Positions 27,047-37,396 of a stretch of DNA of 64,000 nucleotides are shown one piece after another. Numbering within the stretch: position 1 is the stretch's first letter; each line of letters begins with the position of its first letter. Source of the stretch: Pseudobdellovibrionaceae bacterium (GTDB lineage Bacteria; Bdellovibrionota; Bdellovibrionia; Bdellovibrionales; UBA1609); contig JACKAN010000001.1 in NCBI GenBank assembly GCA_020635055.1, positions 124,001 to 188,000 of the forward strand, given 5' to 3'. The notes below the pieces were generated by a model. The model had not been told where the DNA came from, did no database searches, and saw only the letters and a list, made by a program, of their open reading frames with translations. The translations under genes and the position numbers were made by a program.

Positions 27047-29842
27047 ATGTATTTTGTTAATGTTATTTTTCTGTCAATTCTTTTGCTTATCAAACCTAAC
27101 ATTTCTGCGGCGACCACCCACGAAAGCTTTAAAATTAATGGCTTTGAAGTTCATTTAATTGACGTGGCCAAGGGCAATAAATTGGCAATGCAATACATTG
27201 TGCCCGTTGGCAGCAGAATGGACCCCTCCCATTTGGCCGGAAGAGCTCATTTTTTAGAACATATGGTGCTAAAAGGATCACACAGATACCCTGGTTACAA
27301 TACACAAAACGAGCTTTCTGCAAAAATTGGTGCTCTAGGAAATGCGTCTACAGATTTAGGAAAAACAGAACATTATTTAATTGTTAAAGACATTTATGCC
27401 CAGCAAGGTATTGATTTGTTTTTTGCTGGCTTAGCGGGGCCAGAGTTTAAACCAGAGGTATTAGCACATGAGCTGACTGCTGTAGAAAATGAAATTAATA
27501 AAGAATTTGTCACTAAACCTTTTGTTAATTTAGTTTATTCAAATGTGGACGTACTACCAGAAGGGCACCCTTTAAAGCGATGGGATCTAGGAACCACCGA
27601 TATTTTAGCAAATATGAGGGTGGAAGATCTTAAACAATTGTTTTATGGAACATATGCACCAGAATTCGTAAAGGTAGTTATTGCTGGTAATTTTTCAAAT
27701 GGAAAATTAGATAAAAAAACTCTAAAAAAATGGTTAAAGAGTTCACTAGTTCCCACCAAGTTAAAAAATGACAAAGAGGGCTTTGTTTTAACTGAAAAGC
27801 CAGCCGTTTTAAGTGAGTTGCCTTCTCTGGTTAGCTCCACGGAACCTTTGCCATTTTTAGAATATAAAGCCAAAGATTCTTCTCGTATGGGCATGCATTT
27901 AATCGATAATTCACTGGCAGAATTTAGTGGCGACTTATTGGCTTTAGATTATTTAAATATGTACTTAGAATCCACGGCTAGCGGTTCACTAGCCAGTACA
28001 CTTAAAGAAAAAGGTTGGTGCAATGGTGTTACTATAGATACTAAAATTGCTTCAGGGAGAATTTATTATTCTGTATTTTTTAATTATACTAAAGCGGGTT
28101 GGAATCATAGAGAAGAAATACTGGAATCTTTTTATCAAGCACTTTTAGATGTCAAAGAAAAGGGCATAGACGATTATACTCTAGGGATAATTAAGGGTTT
28201 GATGTTAGATAATTTGACCGAGTCGTTTAAATCTGCACCCGGTGCAATGAATGCCTTTACAGGATTGCTAGAAACCAAGAATGTGGACATATTAAATCTT
28301 GATTTTTCTAAGGCCTTAGAAAAAGTGAATTCTAAAGATGTTCAAGAATTAGTGCTTAGATTTTTTAATCCATTAAAAAGTGTTAATGTTTTTATATCCC
28401 CAGATGTCGTTAGCAACGGATACAGTCAAGCCTTTTCAAAAAAATACAGAAAGTTTAAAAACAATAAATTGCTTAATAAATTAGCTGATAGTTTAGCTCA
28501 AAAAAAGGATTTATCTATAAATCAAGTATACAAACCGAACTATGTTGTAGTGCCTGAGTTTAAAACAAATACTACACCATTGCCTATGGAAAACTCTGAT
28601 TGGGTCACAGTTGGAGATAGTCATTCTGGTTTAGTGAGCCAACTCAAAGAAGACCACTCCGATGTTAATGGAGCTTTTCAATTTACATCTTATTTAGACA
28701 TCTTAAACAATTACGAAGCTCAAGTGGCAGCTATTGTATATTTAATGGCATTTAAGGATTCCATTTCAGAAGTAAGAACTGTGTTAAGATCAAGAGCTAT
28801 ATATATTGATGTTTCCATTAATGGCAACCAATTGGTATGGTCAGGGGATGGGGAAGCCCAGTCTTTAAATGCCGCATTTCAATATGTAGCAGATTTATTT
28901 ATGAACTATAAACCAAGTGCTAAGCAATTAAAAACGGCATTGGAGATTTATAAATCAAATATTATCAATGGAATTTCGTCATCTTTTATTGGTTCATTGG
29001 CAAAATCCTACACACTAAGTGCAGTGAGTGGATTTGCAAATTATGAACAGGCAAGTGAATTAGCAAAAGCTATGACTCCGACTAAAATAAAAAATCTATT
29101 TTCAAATTTTACCCTAAATGGTCAATCCGAATTACTAGTTTTGGGCGATTATTCAGCAGAAGATGTGTTAGCATTTAGATCCTCTGCTTCAAATGGGACT
29201 CAAAATAAAATTCAAGTATCCAATATAAAAGCACCTAAATACGCAAAAGATATCCAGCAAGTTGAAAATGTAAATATTCAATTGCCACAAGGAAAAGACA
29301 TAAATACGGTGGGTATAGCTAGAATATACACAGGGCCAGAACTTATAAATTTAAAAGAAAATGCTATTGCCACCCTCTTAGGAAAATTTCTTCATTCAAA
29401 AGTATTTAATTTAAATAGGTCAGAACGAGGGCTAGGTTATGTGCATGGGGCTTCTACAAACATTATAGGCGACCATAAGCAGTTTAGTTTTTATGGACAA
29501 ATTGATGATCCAGAAAGACTGTCTGAAGTCCAGGAGGGTTGGGAACAAGTTATGCAAGCTTTAAGAAACCGGGCACTCGATGATGTGGAATTAGAAAATT
29601 ATAAAATGGGAGTTGTTTCTGACTTAACATTTTCTCCTTACAGTTTATTAGAAGAAGTCCATCGTGCTGCATTTAATTATCAGATGATATCTGATTTTAA
29701 CTATGTTGATAATGTCATTGAAGAGGTCAAAAAACTCACTCCGGATGATATTTTTAACTTTGCTAACAAATATTTTAAGCCAGAAACTCCCTACTACGAA
29801 GTTCAAATAAAAAATTGTAGTGACGCTTTAACAGAGCAATAA
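27047..29842 (+). CDS. M16-family zinc metalloprotease (insulinase/pitrilysin-like), exported
   Basis: 931 residues with a signal peptide (VIFLSILLLIKPNISAA). The inverted zinc motif HFLEH (residues 68-72), followed by MVLKGSHRYPG, and the downstream Glu in ELTAVENEINKEF complete the M16 zinc site. The protein has the two tandem ~450-residue halves of pitrilysin-type proteases; the second half (from about residue 500) lacks an HxxEH and is the inactive partner, with the substrate-binding signature ERGLGYVHGAS near residue 795. It should degrade peptides in the periplasm or in the prey/host compartment. It is a single-gene unit, preceded by a 130-bp gap. Confidence 0.93.
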   Translation: MYFVNVIFLSILLLIKPNISAATTHESFKINGFEVHLIDVAKGNKLAMQYIVPVGSRMDPSHLAGRAHFLEHMVLKGSHRYPGYNTQNELSAKIGALGNASTDLGKTEHYLIVKDIYAQQGIDLFFAGLAGPEFKPEVLAHELTAVENEINKEFVTKPFVNLVYSNVDVLPEGHPLKRWDLGTTDILANMRVEDLKQLFYGTYAPEFVKVVIAGNFSNGKLDKKTLKKWLKSSLVPTKLKNDKEGFVLTEKPAVLSELPSLVSSTEPLPFLEYKAKDSSRMGMHLIDNSLAEFSGDLLALDYLNMYLESTASGSLASTLKEKGWCNGVTIDTKIASGRIYYSVFFNYTKAGWNHREEILESFYQALLDVKEKGIDDYTLGIIKGLMLDNLTESFKSAPGAMNAFTGLLETKNVDILNLDFSKALEKVNSKDVQELVLRFFNPLKSVNVFISPDVVSNGYSQAFSKKYRKFKNNKLLNKLADSLAQKKDLSINQVYKPNYVVVPEFKTNTTPLPMENSDWVTVGDSHSGLVSQLKEDHSDVNGAFQFTSYLDILNNYEAQVAAIVYLMAFKDSISEVRTVLRSRAIYIDVSINGNQLVWSGDGEAQSLNAAFQYVADLFMNYKPSAKQLKTALEIYKSNIINGISSSFIGSLAKSYTLSAVSGFANYEQASELAKAMTPTKIKNLFSNFTLNGQSELLVLGDYSAEDVLAFRSSASNGTQNKIQVSNIKAPKYAKDIQQVENVNIQLPQGKDINTVGIARIYTGPELINLKENAIATLLGKFLHSKVFNLNRSERGLGYVHGASTNIIGDHKQFSFYGQIDDPERLSEVQEGWEQVMQALRNRALDDVELENYKMGVVSDLTFSPYSLLEEVHRAAFNYQMISDFNYVDNVIEEVKKLTPDDIFNFANKYFKPETPYYEVQIKNCSDALTEQ

Positions 29843-29856
29843 TTAATCATGGATAA

Positions 29857-29880
29857 ACCCCCAGTTATACTGAGGGGGCT
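29857..29880 (+). terminator. Weak stem-loop after the M16 protease
   Basis: CCCCCAG and CTGAGGGG pair with one bulged A and a TTATA loop, 15 bp after the stop codon. No T-run follows, so it may be a stabilising hairpin rather than a classical terminator. Confidence 0.35.
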
Positions 29881-30335
29881 TGACACTTCAGAAGAACTTG
29901 TAAATTAAATTGCAACTGCTGAGAGAAGCATAAATTAAGGGGAGTTATTTTTTAAAATTGGTGTAACTTTCAGTTTGGCTGGAAGTCATAAAGTGAACAC
30001 CCTTATCATTTTCAAAGTTACTGAAATAGGTAATTTAGGCTTTAAAACCACCTAGTTTGTATTTCAGATGAAATTAAAGTGCCCATGAGCCTCATTTTAT
30101 CAATTTGAGTAACTTCTAAAATTGAATGCACATAGTGAGCCGTCAAAAATTATTTCATAGTTTGAAATACACTACATACGAAAACATGGAAGCTGGCTAA
30201 ACCAGGCTAAACCACGCAGAAACTGCAATTAATATGTACTCAAGGCAATACTTAGGAAAGACTCATGTTTCAAAGAATTAATAACAATCTCTACTCGCAG
30301 GTGTTGTTGTTTCGATAAGTTGCAAGACCTGTATA
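29881..30335. other. 455-bp stretch without a gene
   Basis: AT-rich sequence between the convergent M16 protease and the last gene of the T4SS operon. Every frame is broken by stops and I see no motif, repeat or RNA. Confidence 0.5.
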
Positions 30336-31244
30336 TTATTTTGCTACTTCTGAAAAATATTCTTCTTGGTCATTATTTTGTAAATAATTGTAAATAATTA
30401 AGCCAACTCCACTTCCTAAACCTAAGATACTTATTCCCGGTATTAATTTATAACGAATACCTTTTCCTAGTTGAGAGCTTTTTGACCATTCAACAATGTT
30501 AGTAGCAGTTGTTCTAATAAAACCTGGATTTTGGCTTATTGGATTACCGGATAAATTATTAAGTTTCCAATCTTTTTTCATTATTTTATTCATATAAGGG
30601 GAAAGGGCAAGGCTGCTCATGCCACCGAGTATTATTGATGCGGACATTGCAGTAAAGCCTTCGCCTAACAAGCCATCATAAGATATAGGGTTTAAACCTG
30701 TTAGTGCTAAATGACATCCACTTGCAAACATTCCTCCTCGCACTAAGCCTTGGGTAGTTAACTTTGATGTTTTATTTAATTTTCTCCAAAACCAATGTCC
30801 CTCTTTTGTAGGAATAGGACCTCCAAAAAACCATGAATCTGAACTTCTAATAACTAGTCCTAGTATTGCGCCACCCAGAAGTGTTGTACCAAAAGTATTA
30901 AAAGTATTTGTTCCCTCATGGTCAACAAGTTCCGACTTGAATTCTGAAATATTATCATTTGATACTCCAACCCAACTCATCATATCCCATATATAACCTT
31001 GTTCTATGGTGTTTTCATTTTCCTTGGTTTTCTTATGTAAAGAAATATTTTTATTTACTATTGTTTTTTGAAGTTGATTAACTTGTTTTACTTTTTTAGT
31101 CGCTTGCTCTGGTTTGTCTTCATTACTTGTCGTTGTCGTATCGTAATCCCGGGTTCCACAAGCAAAAACCAAACAACACATCAATGTATATAGCACAAAA
31201 AACAACCATTTTTTACAAATATTTAAAATAGAATTCATAATCAC
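30336..31244 (-). CDS. Lipoprotein, last gene of the T4SS operon
   Basis: 302 residues; the N-terminus ends in the lipobox LVFACGTR, so the mature protein starts with a lipidated Cys. A Thr/Lys-rich linker follows, then several glycine-rich hydrophobic segments (LLGGAILGLVIRS; SASIILGGMSSLALS; ISILGLGSGVGLIIY) that could insert in the outer membrane. No known family. Its start overlaps the previous gene by 4 bp (ATGA), so it belongs to the operon. It might be a system-specific outer-membrane component; this is inferred from position. Confidence 0.65.
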   Translation of the reverse strand: MIMNSILNICKKWLFFVLYTLMCCLVFACGTRDYDTTTTSNEDKPEQATKKVKQVNQLQKTIVNKNISLHKKTKENENTIEQGYIWDMMSWVGVSNDNISEFKSELVDHEGTNTFNTFGTTLLGGAILGLVIRSSDSWFFGGPIPTKEGHWFWRKLNKTSKLTTQGLVRGGMFASGCHLALTGLNPISYDGLLGEGFTAMSASIILGGMSSLALSPYMNKIMKKDWKLNNLSGNPISQNPGFIRTTATNIVEWSKSSQLGKGIRYKLIPGISILGLGSGVGLIIYNYLQNNDQEEYFSEVAK

Positions 31245-31852
31245 TTTTCCTCTGGTTCAATAAAAAACTGTGGATTTTGTGAACGGGTAACAAAACTACC
31301 AGGTTTTATTATTTCCCATATATATCTTTCAGAAATCACTTGCATTTCAGCACGCTCTGGCAATAAGTATCGTTTTCTAAAATATGGGTATACCCATTTT
31401 GTATTGTCATCTAATGATATGGCTAATTTACCTATTTGATTTTTTTGAATTTGCAATATTGACCCATTTTTCTCGGGATATAGTTTTAACTGATTAGCTA
31501 ATTCTAGTGAAGTCTCTTCTGGGTCACAAAGTCGATAACGAGAAAAACGTCCTGATAACTCAACTTTAGCTTCCTCAATTTCTTGATAGTGCCAGGATAA
31601 GAAGCCTCCAGTTAACAATGCAAAAACTATAGAACTTATTATGGTGTTTTTAGATTCATATTGTTTGTTTTCACCATGGTGTACAAATTGATATCCTACA
31701 GCAGCACCTACAGCTGATCCAGCTAGCATGCCAACACCTATTTTTTTTCCATTTGTGGAGCATCCAATTTGTATAATAAGTAAGAGGGCAATACTTACGA
31801 AAGATAATTTATTTATAAAATAAAATATTAATCTAAAATTAAATATGTTCAT
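31241..31852 (-). CDS. Lipoprotein of the T4SS operon (TraV/VirB7 position)
   Basis: 203 residues with the lipobox LIIQIGCS at about residue 31 and a glycine-zipper segment (GVGMLAGSAVGAAVGYQF) shortly after, as seen in outer-membrane lipoproteins. A second hydrophobic stretch (IISSIVFALLTGGFLS) and a globular C-terminal part follow. It lies directly after the VirB10-like gene with ATGA coupling. In F-type systems this neighbourhood carries TraV, the VirB7-like lipoprotein; the sequence does not prove homology. Confidence 0.6.
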   Translation of the reverse strand: MNIFNFRLIFYFINKLSFVSIALLLIIQIGCSTNGKKIGVGMLAGSAVGAAVGYQFVHHGENKQYESKNTIISSIVFALLTGGFLSWHYQEIEEAKVELSGRFSRYRLCDPEETSLELANQLKLYPEKNGSILQIQKNQIGKLAISLDDNTKWVYPYFRKRYLLPERAEMQVISERYIWEIIKPGSFVTRSQNPQFFIEPEEK

Positions 31853-32826
31853 TGTGTGTCCCTTTGTACTAGTTCATATTTTTGAGTTAAAGCAACAAAG
31901 ATGGGCTCTCCAGCCGGAACTACCACATATTCCACTGCCCGTTCGCGAATATCTTTTAATATGTCATCTGCAATTTGGAAAGAGGCCGTACTGAGCCCAG
32001 ATAATACTTGGTTGCTTAAACTGACTTCTACTTGGGAACCAAAAACATTGGGTTCTCGAACACGCGCACTATCTGCAAATCCACTCAGAAATCCAAATGC
32101 AAGTGCTGTACCGTAGTTTTGTAAGTCATCTGAAAAATAGAGACCATCAATTTCAGGCATAGCATTGCGCGAAAGGGCTAATCCACTTATTGTTGTTTCA
32201 ATTCCATCTGGAAGAACCAATTTATCAAACTCAACAATAACTCCTTTTAGAATAGGATTTAAACGAGATCTACCAATTAATCTTGATCCTTTGGGTATTC
32301 GTCTTTTCAAATCCATTCTAAACTCATGAGTGGTTTCTGCCATCACAAATGTTTTCTCAAGAGAAGTTTTGATAGGTGTAATTAGACGCGCTTGGAATAC
32401 GGCCCCAGTAGGAATGTAAGCACTTTTTGTTTTTATATTTATGTCTAAGAATCCAGTACCTGGATCAAAGCTGATAATACGTGGAGTATGTGTTGTTTTC
32501 TTTGCTAAATGTGCTTTCTTACTGATCGATTTATAAACTTTATTAGGCGGTGATTTAACATTATTTAAAGAGTTTAATTTTCTTACACGATTCAACTCTT
32601 CTTCCATTTTTTTAGTTTCTAGTTGTAATTTTAAAATATCAGCTAGTGCCGTCACATCATTTTTGTGCGCAATTTTATTTTTCTTTAAAGAAACAAACAG
32701 CAAAGTTCCAGCTGTTATCGCTAAAATTATTGTTAGTACTCCTAATATAATACGTGTGAGCTTTTTCTTTTGTAAACTCCAAGTTGGTGTGTCTTTAGTT
32801 TCTTTCAATAATTCTTCTAAACTCAT
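31849..32826 (-). CDS. TraB/VirB10-like T4SS core protein
   Basis: 325 residues from the ATG at 32826, which overlaps the previous stop (ATGA). Architecture is that of VirB10/TraB: short cytoplasmic N-terminus, one transmembrane helix (IILGVLTIILAITAGTLLF), a coiled linker (LKLQLETKKMEEELNRVRK), and a beta-barrel domain. The latter shows the family features YIPTGAVFQARLITPI, RIPKGSRLIGRSRLN, and the late helix-loop region LAFGFLSGFADS with the C-terminal VVPAGEPIFVAL. It would span from inner to outer membrane as the energy-sensing core ring protein. Confidence 0.85.
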   Translation of the reverse strand: MSLEELLKETKDTPTWSLQKKKLTRIILGVLTIILAITAGTLLFVSLKKNKIAHKNDVTALADILKLQLETKKMEEELNRVRKLNSLNNVKSPPNKVYKSISKKAHLAKKTTHTPRIISFDPGTGFLDINIKTKSAYIPTGAVFQARLITPIKTSLEKTFVMAETTHEFRMDLKRRIPKGSRLIGRSRLNPILKGVIVEFDKLVLPDGIETTISGLALSRNAMPEIDGLYFSDDLQNYGTALAFGFLSGFADSARVREPNVFGSQVEVSLSNQVLSGLSTASFQIADDILKDIRERAVEYVVVPAGEPIFVALTQKYELVQRDTQ

Positions 32827-33269
32827 AAGCCACAATCCTTATTAAATATTTGTGTCACCTTCAAAATATTGTCAGCCTGTTTTTTAACTACAAATCGCAA
32901 TTCGAATAATAGTTGATTATTATTCTCAAAAAATACAAAAAGATTAGTTCTGAAACTGTTATCTAGTGCAGAGGCTAGGGGTTTTGGTGCAAGCAATATA
33001 CTTTTTGAATCTTTAAACATATCTAATTCAGTGCTATCAATATAAGGAATGATTGCAAGACTTCGAGGGGAGAGTGGATTGGTACTAATTTTAAAATGTT
33101 TTTTGTCTGCAAAAAGAGTTACTTTAGGCGCTTGTTCTAAGACAATTTGTGTAGTCATACCAATTCCTAAATTCACCCTAATGACATCACAAGAACTACT
33201 AGACACTCGCCTTACACCCGTGTCGGCATTTGCAATGTGGAATAAGAAAATTATTAAATAGTAAATCAA
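32823..33269 (-). CDS. TraK/VirB9-like periplasmic protein
   Basis: 148 residues, starting with a signal peptide (YYLIIFLFHIANA). The mature part is beta-rich: CDVIRVNLGIGMTTQIVLE, then PKVTLFADKKHFKISTNP, resembling the N-terminal domain of TraK/VirB9 proteins that binds the VirB10-like ring. It is shorter than TraK (usually ~240), so the C-terminal domain may be missing or the assignment may be to a distant relative. It lies between the VirB6-like and VirB10-like genes with ATGA coupling to the latter, as in F-type order (traK-traB). Confidence 0.6.
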   Translation of the reverse strand: MIYYLIIFLFHIANADTGVRRVSSSSCDVIRVNLGIGMTTQIVLEQAPKVTLFADKKHFKISTNPLSPRSLAIIPYIDSTELDMFKDSKSILLAPKPLASALDNSFRTNLFVFFENNNQLLFELRFVVKKQADNILKVTQIFNKDCGL

Positions 33270-33288
33270 TTTATTTTTCCATTAAATT

Positions 33289-34371
33289 CTAGTCTTTGAG
33301 TTTTTCTAGTTTTGCTTTTTTTAAATTGTCTATGAAATTGTAATTTTTCCCATTTGCATGGGGTGCTTGGTATTGTATATTCTTGTCAATTGTTTGATCT
33401 TGATACTGGCTTTTGTATTCTAGTAATTTATGTTCAAGTTCAGCTTTTTCACTCATTAGATCTAAAGTTTCATGTTGATGTTTATATCTTTTTCTAAATT
33501 CTTCAGCTGTTAAAATTCTATGCCTCCAAATGTTCATTTTTTCAGGAGATACTGTCTTACCTAAAGCTGATAGACCCAGAGTACTTACTTTACCAACAGC
33601 TCCTAAAGCCAACATTTGTCCCATCCATCTAAATCCTGGTGGATAAATTGAACTGCCCAAATGATTTCCAAACTTTCTGGTGATAGCAGGAACAAAAAGT
33701 ATCATAATTCCTAAAATCAAAGAAAGAAAATAAAAATTTGCTTTTGGTTGAGCGGGAAAGGGTTCACCACTAACTATGTCTGGCATTATAAAAGCAACAA
33801 GAATAGCCAATGTAGTTTGCCATAAAAATAATAGAGTCAGCTCTTTTATTATTTCCAGAAAGGCATCAATTTCATCAAATAGTATTCCTTTTGCTAGAAT
33901 AAATGGTCCTATAACCGCAAAGAAGAAAAAATACACAAGATAAAAAGAATAAATGATCCAATAAGAAATATCTGGTAGCAATCTTGCTAGCCCCTCAGCA
34001 GACCAAGCTACAATATTACTTATTGAACCTAAGCTTGGAAAGCCAAAGCCTTTCCATTGTATTTGAAAAATATCATATATAATAAAAGTATTAAAAGTAT
34101 CTATCAAATCCTTTAAACCTAAAATCAGAAAAGGCCAAATTACTACAAGAGTAATAATTATTGGTAAATTCCATAATTTTTTTACAAGATTAGCATTCTC
34201 AAAACGTTTGAGGGTCATAATTCCAATGGAAATGACTAACATTAAAATCATTAATAAATAGGTGGGTTGTATGAGCTTTGGCACGAAGACTTCAAACCAA
34301 TTCGAACGCAAACCAAACACGTTAGAAGTGATTGGAAATACATCAACAAATTGGACATTTATATAATTCAT
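33289..34371 (-). CDS. VirB6/TrbL-like polytopic membrane protein
   Basis: 360 residues with six or seven transmembrane helices (for example YLLMILMLVISIGIM, LPIIITLVVIWPFLIL, WIIYSFYLVYFFFFAVIG, LLFLWQTTLAILVAF, YFLSLILGIMILFVP) and a long charged cytoplasmic C-terminal tail with coiled-coil character. Size and topology fit the VirB6/TrbL channel component. Start overlaps the preceding gene by 4 bp. Position between the VirB5-like and TraK-like genes supports this. No sequence signature is decisive. Confidence 0.65.
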   Translation of the reverse strand: MNYINVQFVDVFPITSNVFGLRSNWFEVFVPKLIQPTYLLMILMLVISIGIMTLKRFENANLVKKLWNLPIIITLVVIWPFLILGLKDLIDTFNTFIIYDIFQIQWKGFGFPSLGSISNIVAWSAEGLARLLPDISYWIIYSFYLVYFFFFAVIGPFILAKGILFDEIDAFLEIIKELTLLFLWQTTLAILVAFIMPDIVSGEPFPAQPKANFYFLSLILGIMILFVPAITRKFGNHLGSSIYPPGFRWMGQMLALGAVGKVSTLGLSALGKTVSPEKMNIWRHRILTAEEFRKRYKHQHETLDLMSEKAELEHKLLEYKSQYQDQTIDKNIQYQAPHANGKNYNFIDNLKKAKLEKLKD

Positions 34372-35057
34372 TTTTGATTATGCCTTTTTTGCTTTTGATT
34401 TAAAATTTCGGCACCCATCACTAGAGTATTTAAATTACTTTGTTGATTTTCATTTTTACGTAGGATTCGTAATTCTTCACGCATGGCATGAATAGTAGCT
34501 AGCAATTCTGTCATCTGAATGGAAACCCTAGTGTTTGTCTGCCAATTCCCTATCAGTACTTGAGCTTCTAACTTTGGAATGAGACCAGGTGGCGCCACAA
34601 TTAATTCTTTTTGTAATGCTTTTCTTTGTTTAAAATCTGACTCGTTGGCTTGAACGCTTTTTTTTTGAAATTTTATAGCATCTACAAAAATATCATTTTT
34701 AGATTTATCACTGGCGGTCTCATTTTTATTTCTTGGTAGATTTTTTCTTAATTCTTGTGCATCAGAGTAATTATTTTTAAAATCATCTTTCAATTGTAAT
34801 TCTAATAGAGCCTTTTCATAAGTATCAGTCCCCTGATATTTTTCAATCGTTTTATCAATTCCTTCACTCAAGTTTTTTAGAATATGACTGGCACTATTTA
34901 GTGATGCCGTGTCTTGTTTTGAATATTTAAGAATTTCTCTTAATGCTTTAATTTGTTGTTCAGAGTTATTAATTAATTGTCTTAACTGTAAAGTATCTGT
35001 TGAAATAGGCATTTGTGCAAATGCCTGCAAGGAGATTGTTATTATCAGTATAATCAT
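34368..35057 (-). CDS. VirB5/TrbJ-like periplasmic helical protein
   Basis: 229 residues, with a short signal peptide (ILIITISLQAFA) and a nearly all-helical mature protein rich in Gln, Lys and Glu (QLRQLINNSEQQIKALRE near the N-terminus; MTELLATIHAMREELRIL near the C-terminus). This is the profile of VirB5/TrbJ minor pilus components, and it follows the VirB4-like ATPase as in P-type systems. It is coupled by ATGA at both ends. Similarity is structural, so confidence is moderate. Confidence 0.65.
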   Translation of the reverse strand: MIILIITISLQAFAQMPISTDTLQLRQLINNSEQQIKALREILKYSKQDTASLNSASHILKNLSEGIDKTIEKYQGTDTYEKALLELQLKDDFKNNYSDAQELRKNLPRNKNETASDKSKNDIFVDAIKFQKKSVQANESDFKQRKALQKELIVAPPGLIPKLEAQVLIGNWQTNTRVSIQMTELLATIHAMREELRILRKNENQQSNLNTLVMGAEILNQKQKRHNQK

Positions 35058-37396
35058 TGTAAGGCTCCATTTCTAAAAGACACAAAATCTAAAACATTTT
35101 TAGAAAAATCGCCTTTAGATTTGCTCATCCAATCCTTGAATACTTGATTGTCTTCTGGCGCAGAAGTTGCTAGCCAATATTCCATACTACTAGGTACATG
35201 ACGAATCACGGTGCGCTCGCTGTCACGAATCAAGAATACATCCGAAAAGACACCCTTTTCTCTACGAAGAGACTCAATGGCCCACTGGTCCATTTGGCTG
35301 AGCGAAAGTATGTGTGAATAATTTTTGGGATTTCCCCTTTGCTGTAAAATAGCTTTAGATTGTGTGTTTTGTAAAATACTAGAACCTGCCAAACTAGATG
35401 TTATTTTTTCTAAATCTTGAACAACTATTACGACGCCAGCAAAATATTTTCTTAATGTTGACACAAGCTCATCAACAAAGAGAGGTTGTGTTTTAAGTAA
35501 AGAAAAGGCGACTTCATCTAAAACTATCCAAGAAAATTGATTATTTTTGACCTGTCTAATTCTTGCCCATAAACTGGCACAAATAATGAGTTGAACAACA
35601 CGGGACAGATCTTCAAATTCAGTTAATCCTTTTAAGTCAAATGTGAGTATAGTTTCTTTATTTTTAATTACTTTATTGTTGTCTAAAAACTGTGCGTAAA
35701 AACTATTACTTCCCCATGGTTTTAGATGTAAAATTAATGTTTGTGTTGCCTTACTAGGAACTTTAGATACAATATCAATCAAGCTTGTAATTGGATGCTC
35801 AGGAAGTTGATCTTGGTTTAACAACTTATCAAGACAGTTAGACAAAAGATGTCTAACTTCAATCGGAGGCAAGTTTCCATCCATTCTAGTCATTTCTAAG
35901 AAAATTTGGAAAATATGTTGCCTTCGCATTCTTTCTTCTTTTGGGTCTTCACTTTTAGAAAGAAAAAAAGGACTCAATTCGAAGCCTTGTCCAGGTTCTA
36001 GACTCATCACCTGTCCACCAAGAAACTGTGTTAATTTATTGTATGAACCTCCAATATCAACTATAAAAATCTGTGGATCAATGGAGATGCTTTGTGCAAG
36101 TAGTGAGTTAACAAAAAAACTTTTACCAGAGCCACTTGTTCCACTTACCAGCCAATTGTAATTGGCCAAGCGAGAGTCAACAGGGTCGATTCCATACAAA
36201 TTGGTATTTCTGCTTTGGAAAGTGACCACCTGCCTCCTATCGCCTCTAGATGGACGAAAAAAGGGTAAAAAATGAATTGCATTCGACGCCAATACAGTGT
36301 GAGTGCTGATATTTTTTCCTGTAAAGCTGGGTATGCACTCCAAATAAGAATCATATGTACCAAGTGTACATTCAACAAACTCACAAAAATCCATTTGAGA
36401 GGCAGATCTTAAAACGTCAGCTAATGCTTTTCTATGAAAGGAAGCTAATTTTTTTGGAAATCGTAAACCAACAGTCATTTTCATTTCAAAAATAGATTCT
36501 GATTTATCAGCAAGACTACGCAACACTTGATCTATTTGGTCCATTTGACTTTCAACTACTGGTGAAGGGGAATTCTTACTGGTTTTTTGAGCATTTAAAA
36601 GATTTCTTTTTCGTTCTAATTGGGAAATTATAGGGTTTGCTTCCCTAGAAAATAAACGAACGCACACATCCATAGGATAAGGCAGCTGTGTTATTGATTG
36701 GATCATTCCTAATTCGGTAAAAGACTCTGGTAATTTATTAAGTTCTAGAGAACGGAATATATCATCATTAACAAATAATTGACCTGCTTCAATTTTTATT
36801 GACGGCCATTCAGGAGTTTGTAGCTCCGATGAATTAAGATCTTGAGTACTAATATTTATTTCCCGCTCAATTTTAACCTTATCTAAACAATTGACTTGGA
36901 ATCCGAAGGCACTCAATTGCGCAATAAACAATTGCCTTTTTTCTTCTAAATCTTCACTTTCAAGAAGGTCTTTTGTCCAATAACAAATTATTATTTTTTG
37001 TGATAACAATTGGGGTTCTTCTTTGCTCATTTGTGAGACTTGATCGGCCAATTGATCTAATAGAATTTTTCTGCCATAAGAATTATTTGATAGAAAAGCT
37101 TGGCTTAGCTGATCCTCTACCCATTTTGAAAATTCAACCCTTTTCCTGTAGATGATTTGCATTTCTTCACCGGTGGGCAGACGTAACACAGATCTCCAAT
37201 CATTATGGAGAGTTTCTGCCTGTTCAGGTGACAAGAAAGATCCATCTAAGCCTTCTACTTCAAATATAAAACCAAATCTATTTTTGGTTTTAAGAATGCC
37301 GGACTCACTCACTTCTGTTACATCCCAGAAATCACTTAATATAAAGGATTTTTTACTCTTTTTACTTTTCATTATGAAGTTGAAAAAGTTTTTCAT
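35054..37396 (-). CDS. TraC/VirB4-family T4SS ATPase
   Basis: 780 residues. The N-terminal TraC-type domain (about 1-390) leads into a RecA-like ATPase core with Walker A GTSGSGKSFFVNSLL (about 417-430) and Walker B SWIVLDEVAFSL (about 618-630), followed by the RQ-motif region VVIVVQDLEKITSS. This is the energy-providing inner-membrane-associated ATPase of type IV secretion; length is close to F-type TraC. It overlaps the genes on both sides by 4 bp. It is the most securely identified member of the cluster. Confidence 0.93.
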   Translation of the reverse strand: MKNFFNFIMKSKKSKKSFILSDFWDVTEVSESGILKTKNRFGFIFEVEGLDGSFLSPEQAETLHNDWRSVLRLPTGEEMQIIYRKRVEFSKWVEDQLSQAFLSNNSYGRKILLDQLADQVSQMSKEEPQLLSQKIIICYWTKDLLESEDLEEKRQLFIAQLSAFGFQVNCLDKVKIEREINISTQDLNSSELQTPEWPSIKIEAGQLFVNDDIFRSLELNKLPESFTELGMIQSITQLPYPMDVCVRLFSREANPIISQLERKRNLLNAQKTSKNSPSPVVESQMDQIDQVLRSLADKSESIFEMKMTVGLRFPKKLASFHRKALADVLRSASQMDFCEFVECTLGTYDSYLECIPSFTGKNISTHTVLASNAIHFLPFFRPSRGDRRQVVTFQSRNTNLYGIDPVDSRLANYNWLVSGTSGSGKSFFVNSLLAQSISIDPQIFIVDIGGSYNKLTQFLGGQVMSLEPGQGFELSPFFLSKSEDPKEERMRRQHIFQIFLEMTRMDGNLPPIEVRHLLSNCLDKLLNQDQLPEHPITSLIDIVSKVPSKATQTLILHLKPWGSNSFYAQFLDNNKVIKNKETILTFDLKGLTEFEDLSRVVQLIICASLWARIRQVKNNQFSWIVLDEVAFSLLKTQPLFVDELVSTLRKYFAGVVIVVQDLEKITSSLAGSSILQNTQSKAILQQRGNPKNYSHILSLSQMDQWAIESLRREKGVFSDVFLIRDSERTVIRHVPSSMEYWLATSAPEDNQVFKDWMSKSKGDFSKNVLDFVSFRNGALQ